A stretch of 64,000 nt of DNA, taken from Phaeosaccion multiseriatum (Eukaryota; Ochrophyta, other classes). Below the pieces are notes generated by a model. That model saw only the letters and a program-made list of their open reading frames with translations. It was not told the DNA's origin and ran no database searches. Below, one piece after another: positions 47,434-57,160 of this stretch (position 1 is the first letter of the stretch; each line of letters begins with the position of its first letter). Both the position numbers and the translations under genes were made by a program. The stretch is from NCBI GenBank assembly GCA_965112735.1, contig OZ218960.1, positions 1,364,001 to 1,428,000 on the forward strand. The letters run 5' to 3'.

Positions 47434-47782
47434 CAGCAGCAGCAGCAGGAAGAGGAGGAGGAGGATAGAAGGGCGGTCGATAGTCCATGGTTTCCACTCT
47501 GGGGTGCGCAGAGGCCGAGCGCTTGACTTTATGTTCGTCTTTCACGACACGCTTTTGGACAGCCTCAAGCGGCAGCAGCGCCTCCACCCGTAAGTGGACA
47601 GGGAGGGAGTGAGGGAGGATGAGAGGGAGGGATGGAGGGAGAGACGGGGTAGGGGAAAGGATAGAGGGAAGGGAGGGAGTTTCCACGTTGAAGCAGACGC
47701 TTTGTTCCCCCCGCTTTCGCTGACCTCATTTCGTGACGCTCTCTCACGCGCGTCACCTCTTCCCCCTCTTTCTGCCTGGCCA

Positions 47783-47813
<31 letters not shown>

Positions 47814-48768
47814 TTCAGAGGGGCGTTGGGTGCTGGCCTGGCGCTGCCTTTGTCGACTTGTGTGGCGGACTTCACTGCCTTAGGGGCAGAGCTGCGCGGC
47901 CTCACCGCGCTCCTCCTCGCCGCGCCGCAGGCAGGAGGGGCAGTTGGTGATACAGCAACAGCAGCTGGTGGTGGTACAGCAGCAGTTGATGTCGCATCTC
48001 TGAATGGTTCAGAGGCAGTAGCGAAGGACAGAGCTCCTCCTGCTCCTGCTCCTGCTTCTTCTCTTGATGCGGATGCTGCCGATGGTGCTGTATCACCAAC
48101 TGCGGCTGATGCTGCTTTTTGGGGTGTCGCTCGTTCGGTTGAAGGCATTTGGAAGGCGATTCACAATTTCATTTGGGATAGAGCAGAGGGTGGATCGGCC
48201 GGCCACGCGATAGGGAAGAGTGCAACGTCTACCAACCGTCATGTTGATGAAGAGGGCGCCGAGGGGGGTGGAGAGGGAGCGTCCTCGGAGGAGGAAGAGG
48301 AGGAGGAAGAGGAGGACGAGGAGGACGAGGAGAGCAGCGACGATGGTGGAGTGGAAGGAGGAGGAAGAAAAGCCTCGCACAGTGAGGATGCGTGCTGCAC
48401 GTGTTGCTGTGGGGGTCGCGTGAAGGATGGTCAAGGACAGGATGATGGAGAAGATGAAGAAGAAGAAGAGGAGGGCTCCTGCTCCGGCGGCAACGACTGT
48501 CACTGTGGTGGCGGTGACTGCCGGGCTCGAAGAACGGTCTGCCGAGGCAGCGGTGGCACTGGCGCGGGCGTGGGCGTGGGTGTGGGTGTGGGTGAGGGAG
48601 CGGGCACTGGGCAGCGAGGTGGCACAAGCATTGGACACAGGGCCCGTGTGCATCGGGAGCTGATGGCCTGGATGCACGTGCACAAGCATCGGCGCTGGAT
48701 ACACCTCGCCTGTATACAGCTCTTCCTGTCCGCGGGGTGTACCGGTGGGGGTGGCATTGTCGCATGTG

Positions 48769-48816
<48 letters not shown>

Positions 48817-49859
48817 GGAGTGACAAGCTTCGCCTCCTTGCGCGTTTCCTGGCGTGGTGTTTTGTGCCCTCTCCCTGCAAGGAGCAAGGCCAAGTGGAGA
48901 GAAGGCTCTTGCGCCTTTCCTCCTCCTCCTCCTCCTCCTCCTCCTCCTCCTCCTCCTCCCATCCACTGCCATCCTCCTCCTCCTTATCGGTCCGCGCAGA
49001 CTCTGTAGGTGACGAAACGCACATGCGGGATGCTCTCGTGGCCATAGTTGAGTCCATCAACGCAGGAAGTGGAGGTCGAATCGGGAAATGGAGAGCCGAA
49101 CCTGAGGGAGAAGAGGGGCGAGTTCAAAGGGTGCCACAGCAAGAGAAAGAGAAAGGTGCGCCTAGGAGGCTGGGGGTGGGGGGTCCTTCTCGTCCTCGTC
49201 CTCAACCTCCCCCACCGCTGTACGGCCTCAGCTGCGGAGGAGATTTGGTCTGGGCGAGTGTAACTGTAGCGATGGGACTGCGAATGGAGCTGCAACACCA
49301 ACTGCAGGAGGAGGGGCAGCAGTCGCGGCAGCAGCAGGGGGGTGGGGGGGGGGGTAGAGAGGGGGAGGGTGGGGAAGGAAAGGGAGTCAACATCGCGGAC
49401 TCCGTTTGGCCTCTCCTGCTGAGAGGCAGCGAGGAAGGCCCGCAGCTAGGGGCTAGAGACGAAGTGGGGACGGAGAAGGAGAAGAACAACAAGAGAACGA
49501 AGAGGGAGACAAGCATCAGCAACAGCGACACGAAGGCAGCACGAGCACCACCATCGCTCGAAAGGAGAGAGGAGGAGAAAGAGGATACGACACTGCGCCT
49601 TCTTCGGCGCCGGAGCCGATTGTCAGCCACGCGTCTCTTGCTGGAGCGACTCAGACAAGGGCAGGGGCAGCAGCAAGGGCATGATGATGATGATGATCAT
49701 CATCATGATGATGATGATGATGATGATGATGATAGCACTGAGGGTGGTGTTGGTGGTGGGCATGATTGGAGTGACCGCTCCTTCCGGTGGTGTGGGGGGC
49801 CAAGAGCGGCGCGGGCTTTGAAGGCGTTGCACTCTTCGCTACTCACTTGTGATGACTGA
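45062..49859 (+). CDS. Unrecognised 1522-residue protein with many low-complexity tracts
   Basis: Two exons, 45062-47589 and 47819-49859, join in phase 2 across a GTAAGT..CAG intron; the downstream frame continues sense for 2 kb, which supports a real gene. I recognise no domain. Well-ordered helical islands are separated by disordered acidic, Gln-, Ser- and His/Asp-rich runs. Examples are ALSVQTRLEELQGGMVDKAI, LERGLGEIVKVVFQATNVF, AMRILTAVTDVLAKVMAFDH, MLAAILHVEASVKACCSKAV, RALDFMFVFHDTLLDSLKRQ and SVEGIWKAIHNFIWDRAEGG. The islands suggest an all-helical tethering or scaffold protein that has accumulated microsatellite expansions. At least five copies of the interspersed motif are in frame: AVGDDT at 45396, YHHLLLE at 46374, QLVIRQQQ at 47265, AVGDTAT at 47940 and AVSPTAA at 48086. 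Confidence 0.65.
47940..47990 (+). repeat. Interspersed VGDT motif, coding multi-copy site
   Basis: GCAGTTGGTGATACAGCAAC, then a degenerate copy GCTGGTGGTGGTACAGCAGC, then CAGTTGATG, all in frame in the second exon of the 1522-residue gene. Confidence 0.85.
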
Positions 49860-49937
49860 CTGGTGACTGCACCGCCTTTTGACTTGTGACTACACTGCCG
49901 CAGCTCCTTCGATGTACACGGTGGGTGTGCCTCGGTC

Positions 49938-50373
49938 AAGGGAGGGGAGGGATGGAGGGGAGGGGTCAGAGGAAGGGAGAAAGAGAGGGAAGGGGAGGGG
50001 TCAGAGGAAGGAAGAAAGAGAGGGAAGGGGAGGGGTCAGAGGGAGGAAGAAAGAGAGGGAAGGGGAGGGGTCAGAGGAAGGAAGAAAGAGAGGGAAGGGG
50101 AGGGGTCAGAGAATGGGAGAAAGAGGGGGAAGGGAGGGGTCAGAGGAAGGAAGAAAGAGAGGGAAGGGGAGGGATCAGAGGAAGGGAGAAAGAGAGGGAA
50201 GGGGAGGGGTCAGAGGAAGGGAGAAAGAGAGGGAAGGGGAGGGGTCAGAGGAAGGAAGAAAGAGAGGGAAGGGGAGGGGTCAGAGGAAGGAAGAAAGAGA
50301 GGGAAGGGAGGGGTCAGAGGAAGGAAGAAAGAGAGGGAAGGGAGGGGTCAGAGGAAGGAAGAAAGAGAGGGAG
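49938..50373. repeat. Purine-rich 35-nt minisatellite
   Basis: About 12 copies of a unit near GGGGAGGGGTCAGAGGAAGG plus AAGAAAGAGAGGGAA. All bases on the + strand are purines except the TC of GGGTCAG. It lies just downstream of the 1522-residue gene. Confidence 0.93.
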
Positions 50374-51002
50374 GGAGATGTTCCTTGTGGTAAAACAAAA
50401 GCAACAGAACAGAACAGTGCGCTTTGTGTATAAAACATTGCTTCTCATTAGTCTACTCACTATTTTCTAAAATGGGATGGCACCATGTAAATACGTTCCA
50501 TCGCGTGTTGTGTGTACAAGCACTAAATACAAAGCAAAGCCACTGTGTGCACGCCGTAAGTCTCTCTCCCTCCCTCTCCCCTAGTTTTTGCTCGCTCGCT
50601 CGCGTGCTCCCTCCCTCCCTCTCTCTCTCTCTCTCTCGTGCTCGCTCGCTCTCTCCAAGCCCGCGCAAGCTTATCAAAAAGTTTAAACTGTAGTCAAGAG
50701 TCGCCTTTTTATCCTCCCCTCTCCCCTCCCCCTCCCCCCCCCCCGCTGCAGCCCGCTCTCCGCGCACCTTCCAGCCCGACTGCTTTGCTTTTCTCCCTTC
50801 CTTCCGACCATCGCATCGTAAGGAAACAAAAGTAGCACCAGCACCAACCCCTCTCCCACCATAAATATCTCAAACTCCAAACTCCAAAGAAACGCCCCCC
50901 CCACACCGTACCAGACTGGCTCAGTGTCTGTCGCTGACAACTCCGCCCAACCCCCCCCCCCCCCGCTCCCTCGCCCCTGCCTGAGAAAACCACCCGTGAT
51001 GG

Positions 51003-51153
51003 CTGATGGATGGCTGATAAGGGCTGGTGATGGCCGGTGATGGCCGGTGATGGCCGGTGATGGCCGGTGATGGCCGGTGATGGCTGGTGATGGCTGGTGA
51101 TGGCCGGTGATGGCTGGTGATGGCCGGTGATGGCCGGTGATGGCCGGTGATGA
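51003..51153. repeat. 10-nt minisatellite TGATGGCCGG
   Basis: About 15 tandem copies of TGATGGCCGG or TGATGGCTGG, about 190 bp downstream of the PPR stop. Confidence 0.95.
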
Positions 51154-51343
51154 GTGGCTACACCAGCCCCGCACGCCTCTTCAAAAGGGGACACTTAACC
51201 CCCCCCCCCCTTCCCCACCGAAAACTATGCCAAAGCTCCTTCCCTCCTTCCCTCCTTCCCTCCGGCTGCCCCTCGTGCTACTAGTGTATCACCAGCTGCT
51301 GCATTGCATCACAACAGCAGCAGCTTGGCCCCTCCTTTCCTTT

Positions 51344-53016
51344 CTACCACGGATCCAATCCTGCCTCCCTCATCTCCCTCACCAAGTCCTCCGCCTCCCC
51401 CCGGTCAAAGTTGCCCGCCCTCTCGCACGCGGAAATCACCACTCTCGACAAGGGCTTGAGCACGTCCGGCGGGCAATGCCACTGCTGCTGCATGGCCTTG
51501 AGCAGCGAGAGAGCCTGCTGATGGTCGCCCTGGTCGGCAAACAGGACAATCAAGTGGCTGTAGCTCGGCTCAGTCGGTCGCATTCGCTGCAACGTCATCT
51601 CCTCCAGCACCGTGCGCGCAGTCGTGGTGTCTTGGGCTCGGACGCAGGCAATGAGAATGTGCTGATAAGTGGCCTCGTCTCCTCTCAACCCCTCGGCCCG
51701 CATCTCCCTCCACACCCGCAGCACCTCATCCGATCGTTCCCCTTTCCCCGCCGCGGCAATAGTCAGGCCGTAGGTGAGCGGCGTGGGCGCAATGCCTTCC
51801 GCTGCCATCCGAGCGGCCGTCGCGAGGGCTTCGTCCACAAACCCGCCCTTCCCATATGCCCCAATCAAGACCGCATAAGTGGTGTCGTGGGGCTGAACGC
51901 CAAGCTCCTTCATTCGCACCAAAACCTCCTCTGCCGATTCAAAGTGACCGGCCTCGCTGTAGGCCTGCGTGAGGCGGGTATAGTGTACAACACCGGGCAC
52001 AAACCCCCTCCCTGTCATACTTTTCAGCGTCTCCTCCGCCTCCTCAGGCCGCCCCGCCTGCGCGCAGATCTGCATCAAGTAGTTGTAGAGCCTTCCGTCC
52101 GGCTCCATCCCGTCCCGCCTCAACTCGCTCGCCAGGTAGAGCGCCTTGGAGTACTCTCCGGCGTTACCGCAGGTGCGAATCATTGTCGAATACATGTCGA
52201 ACGAGGGCTTCCGTGGGTTGTTGAGCGTTCCGCGGTCGGAGCGGATCTCGCGGAGAATGTCAAGCGCAGCGTCGTACTGTTTGTTGTGACGTGAAGGCAA
52301 TGTGTGATGTGATGTGGTGTGTTGAGTAGTGTTGAGTAGTGATGTGGTGTGTTGTGTTGTGTGGGGGGTTAGGGGTGAAGGATGGACAATGGAGGAAGCA
52401 TGGCAGAATAGCGTTCGGAAATATGCGACTACATGAGCGAACAACACGAGGAAACAAAACGTAAGGAACTTTAAGGAGAAGGAGGAGGAGGAGGAGGAGG
52501 AGGAGGAGGAGGAGGAGAGGGAGGAGGAGGAGGAGGAGGAGGAGGACGAGGAGGAGGAGGAGGAGGAGGAGGAGGAGGAGAAGGAGGAGGAGAAGGAGGA
52601 GGAGAACGGGGAGGAGGAGGAGGAGGAGGAGGGACGACATGCAGAGCAGAAGGAAGTGTAGGTTTTTCGAGTCGAGGAGCGCACCCACGCACACACGCAC
52701 GCACCCACCCACCCACCCACCCACGCACGCACCCACCCACGCACCCACCTGGTCCGTGCAGACCCACACCGTCACGAGGGCCTTGTGTGTCTCCGGCAGC
52801 GGCTCGAGACCGGCCTGTCTCATCTCGTGCAGCAGCATCAGCGCAGTCTGTAGGGCACCATCCTTCGCACACGTCAACATACACGCAGTGTAGCACATGG
52901 CGTCAGGGGCAGGGCCGTGCTCTCGCATCTCTGTGAGGAGAGAGAGAGCTTCGACGCGCATGTTGAGCCTTGCCGCAGACATGAGCGCCTTGGTGTACTT
53001 GTGGATGGGCAGGGGC

Positions 53017-53079
<63 letters not shown>

Positions 53080-54011
53080 CTGGACTTCTTCCTCCATCTG
53101 CTCCACCTGCTGCCCGCGTTGCTGTTGCTGTCGCTGCCGTTGATGGTCAAGCTGTCGTTGGTCAGCTGCCCGCCTTCCTCCTCCTCCGCCTGCTGCTGCC
53201 CCTCCTGCTGCTGCGGCTGCCCCTCCTGCTGCTGCGGCTGCCTGGCCTCTGCAAAGGCATGCATGGCCCCTTGCCAGTCCTCCTTGGTCTGTATGTGGCT
53301 CACCGTCTTGGCCAGAACGGCGCGCCTGCGCTTCTTCACCCACATACCTCGAACCGCGTGCAAAATACGCCCTCCCGGAATCCTCCGCCCTTGTCCGGCT
53401 GCTGCTGCTCCTTCCCCCTCAGCCTGCCCCCCTTTCTCTCCTTCTCCTCCTTGTCCCTCTCCTCCCCCGCCTCCTCCTTTGACGCCCTCTCCGCCTCGCT
53501 TTGCTCCTCTGATCCCCCCGCGCCCCCTGCCTCCTCTCCGGGACTGTGGTACTGCATGAAGAGGGCGAAGCGCCATGGAGCGAGAAGGAGTCCTCCTCCT
53601 CGCCGCCGAGCCGCACCTGCTCCTACCGCTGATATCACTGCCGCGATATCGCAATGCTCCCCTCTCGGCCCTCTCGCGCAGCAGTGCCGCCGCTGCTGAT
53701 ACTGCAGTTGCTTCTCCTCCTTCCCCTGCGAGCATGCACCACATGTCCATGCCGCTTCTGTTTCTCCCCCCCCCCCTTCGACCACCGCTCAGCGCCCCGA
53801 CCCCCAGCCGCCTTGCCCCCCCCCCAACTTGGCACGCGGCACTAGCAGAGAAGAGGGGGTCGAGGGCATGGCGTCCGGGGAGTGACATGTGCACACCGGC
53901 AGTAGAAGGAACGACCAGAGCAGGCGAAAGAATGGGGGAACCGGCATAAACATGCGAAGAAACAGACGCCGCCGCAGTGGGGCCCATCGCACCTCCCACG
54001 AAGCCCAACAT
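51344..54011 (-). CDS. Pentatricopeptide repeat (PPR) protein
   Basis: Two phase-0 exons, 54011-52749 and 52276-51344, encode 731 residues. The N-terminal third is disordered and Gly/Ala/Arg-rich, consistent with an organelle-targeting and linker region, and carries Gln and Ser/Asn runs. PPR units of about 35 residues follow: YTKALMSAARLNMRVEALSL, CYTACMLTCAKDGALQTALM, MYSTMIRTCGNAGEYSKALY, LYNYLMQICAQAGRPEEAEE, HYTRLTQAYSEAGHFESAEE, TYAVLIGAYGKGGFVDEALA, TYGLTIAAAGKGERSDEVLR, TYQHILIACVRAQDTTTART and SYSHLIVLFADQGDHQQALS. They look like P-class repeats with no E/DYW extension. PPR proteins bind RNA in plastids or mitochondria for processing, stability or translation. The intron falls between repeats. 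Confidence 0.92.
52482..52632. repeat. (GGA)n array in the PPR intron
   Basis: Imperfect GGA/GAG run in the intron 52748-52277, reading as TCC on the coding strand. Confidence 0.95.
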
Positions 54012-54589
54012 GCTTCACAGCAGTGTTGGCGCCTCCGACGGGGATAAATAAAGCAGACGCCGGAGTCCAGCGCGCCTACCCTCCTTCCCTGAGGCTTGAA
54101 AATATCCCACCTCGAAAAGGGTCTTCAAAATTCCCAGCAGCGCCTTTGGCTATTTTTTCAGAGAGCGGCCTTCGTCGACCTCCCAGAGCAGTACACTTCC
54201 GCCCCACAGTCCCTTGGCACTCCCCGCACCGGCCCTGCAAGGGAGGGCGGCGTTGCTCGGCCAGGTGTTCTTTACCACCTGCTTCTCTCTCTCTCCTTCA
54301 ACCTGTTCCTGTCGTTTCTCAACAGCAGATCTCCTCTCCTTTTTCCCCCCCCAGATGAGAACCGGATATATCAACAACAGCAACAGCTTTTCCTTTTATC
54401 GTATGTCTCGTGTCTCCCCACCTCTCCTTTTTCAATCAAGGGTTTACTAAACAGCTCCAAAAGAAGGAGTTCGATTGGAGGGGGGGGGCAGAGAGGCAGA
54501 ATAATCGTCCTGACACCAATGAGGGATGGCAGCAAATGCCACCCCATTTTTTTTTCTTTCCCTTCCATTTGCTCCCGCCCTTCACTGCA
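54012..54589. promoter_or_regulatory. Divergent intergenic region, PPR/USP
   Basis: About 580 bp between start codons at 54011 (-) and 54590 (+). No recognised motif; promoters for both genes are presumed here. Confidence 0.4.
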
Positions 54590-55782
54590 ATGAGGGTAGA
54601 GCACTCCTTCGTGAGTATCAGCGATGACGTGCCAGCGAAGGGGTCTGGTAGAACGCCCAGCCCTGCCTACAGGGCAGAGGGGCAGGCAGGAGGAGAAGGA
54701 GGAGGGGAAACAAACGCGAGTATCAACAGCATCAACACCTCCAACAATAGCAGCCGCCCCGTCAAGAAGGCGAGGGCGCGAGGAGGGCGCTACTCGAAGA
54801 AGAAGAGCGGCAGTGGTACGGTAGCCCCCAAGATCAATTTGGACTTTCTTGGGGTGGAGGCGACCGCTGCGACAAGACGATTGGGCAAAGACGGGATGCT
54901 AACAGCAGGCACGGGTCGCATTAGAGGCAGGGGCAGACAGCCCGGGGAGGTGACGACAACTTGTCCGCACCTCATGCGCTTGGAGGCTGAGGGAGGCAAG
55001 GAAGCGCTGCTGGAAGAGTACTGTGCCCTGCGAGAGGAGGTCCACCGAGACCGCCTGCTGAGGCAGCGCAATACGGCGGGATGCTTCGGCGAGTCGTGGG
55101 AGGGAGGAGGAGGAGCCATCCGACCCGGCAGAGCAGGAGGGCCACAGGGAGGGGAGGAGGAGGAGGGGTGGGCTGGTCGAGCTGGCCGAGGGCTGTGGAC
55201 ACGGAGAGCAGAGGCCGACGCAGAGGCGCGAAGGTGAGGCGTGGAGTAGTTCTCGGTATTTCAAAGGCTAGGGGCAGCAAGTAGCAGGGGAGTAGTCGCT
55301 ATGGCTGCCATGTGTGTGCTTACAGACAAATGAATCGCTTTGTTTCTTCCCCTGCCATTGTCTTGCCTTGCCCTGTCCTCCCACCCACCCACACCGGCGA
55401 AGATCATTCGGGGTGTCAGATGAAGGCGCTGCCACCACATACTGGTCCTCCTCTTCTGGCGGGGGGAAGGGTGTGATGAAGGCGGGCATTTCCTGCGACA
55501 CTTGCCAGGGCTCCGCCTTTGGGGACGAGGAAAACGTTCTCAATTGCCTTGAGGTTAGGATGGGGGTGGTGACGGCGAAGGTCTCCAGGAAAGGGGTGTT
55601 TTCAAGTAACTGCTTTGCCTCCCGAGAAGGCGTTGCTTTGACGGCGACGCACAATGCACACACCACTGAATGAATGAATGTGCTGTCGACCCGAGAGAGG
55701 AAGGATCCGCCCGCCCACCGCAGGACTAGTAGACTGGAGCTGAAAGCCCCTGTCTCGCTCACTCTCTCTCCCTCCCTCTCTC

Positions 55783-55858
<76 letters not shown>

Positions 55859-57109
55859 CTCAGTGCCCCTACACCGGATGTCGCACTTGCCACCACATAC
55901 AGGTCAGAGGAGGACGGAAGAATTTTGAAGACCCGGAAGGGTACTCACTGACTGATCACTAGACTTAATTACCTGACTGACTGACTGACTGACTGACTGA
56001 CTGGCTGACTGACTGACTGACTGACTGACTGGCTGACTGACCAGCTGGCTCACTGACTGACTGACGGACTGACTGACTGACTCACTGATTGACCGACTGA
56101 CTGAGTGACTGAGTGAGTTCCTGACTCATTGGCTGACTTGAGTGACTAACGAACTAAGTGACTGACTGACTGACTGACTAAGTTACTGACTGACCCACCC
56201 GCTTCCCTCTCTCCCTCTCTCTCCCTCACACTTCCTCACTCACCCTCTCTTTCTTTCTCTCTCAGTACCACTCGCTGCTAACCACTCACAGCTTCTCCGT
56301 GCTGCGGGCCATGGGAGAGCTTTACTGCATGTCCTGCGCTGACTTTGTGTACGACATCGACTTCGACATTGCCCTCGCTGCTGTGGACGAGCGATTCGCA
56401 CAGGTGGGTTTGGTTCTTTCTGCCTCTGCTGCTTGGCGCATCTCTGTCTGTCTCTCACTTTCTCCTCTTTCTCATACGCTCTCTCACTCTCACTCTGTCT
56501 CTCACTTTCTCCTCTTTCTCATACGCTCTCTCACTCTCACTCACTCTGTTATGTCTCTCACTTTCTCCTCTTTCTCATACGCTCTCTCACTCTCACTCAC
56601 TCTGTTATGTCTCTCACTTTCTCCTCTTTCTCATACGCTCTCTCACTCTCACTCACTCTGTTATGTCTCTCACTTTCTCCTCTTTCTCATACGCTCTCTC
56701 ACTCTCACTCACTCTGTTATGTCTCTCACTTTCTCCTCTTTCTCATACGCTCTCTCTCTCGCTCTCGCTCTCTGTCTCTCCATCTCTCTGTATGTCTCTC
56801 CACTCTCCCACACGCTCTTCTCAATCTCGCTCTCTCTCTCTTTCTCTTTCTCTCTCTGTCGCTCTCTCTCTCTCTCGCTCTCTCTCTCTCTTTCTCTCTC
56901 TCTCTTTCTCTCTCTCTCTTTCTCTCTCTGTCGCTCTCTCTCTCTCTTTCTCTTTCTCTCTCTCTCTCTCTCTCGCTCTCTCTCTCTCTCTTTCTCTTTC
57001 TCTCTCTCTGTCGCTCTCTCTCTCTTTCTCTTTCTCTCTCTGTCGCTCTCTCTCTCTCGCTCTCTCTCTCTCTTTCTCTTTCTCTCTCTGTCGCTCTCTT
57101 TCTCTCTCC

Positions 57110-57160
<51 letters not shown>

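Larger units (their letters stand above)
49860..51343. other. Repeat-rich convergent region without a gene
   Basis: Between the stop of the 1522-residue gene and the minus-strand PPR stop. It holds two minisatellites (49938-50373 and 51003-51153), poly-C runs, and a reverse interspersed motif copy (51284-51301) shortly beyond the PPR stop. ORFs here are by-products of the repeats. Confidence 0.6.

Noticed and set aside
49879-50470. Basic 180-190 codon frames (Glu/Lys/Arg/Gly repeats)
   Set aside because: Product of the 35-nt purine minisatellite; every frame is open and there is no gene structure.
55268-55762. Protein-like minus-strand frame opposite the USP zinc-finger exon
   Set aside because: The plus strand gives phase-correct exons (55403-55553, then 55864-55902) carrying zinc-ligand cysteines that join the ubiquitin-protease gene. 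The minus frame has no ATG or domain.
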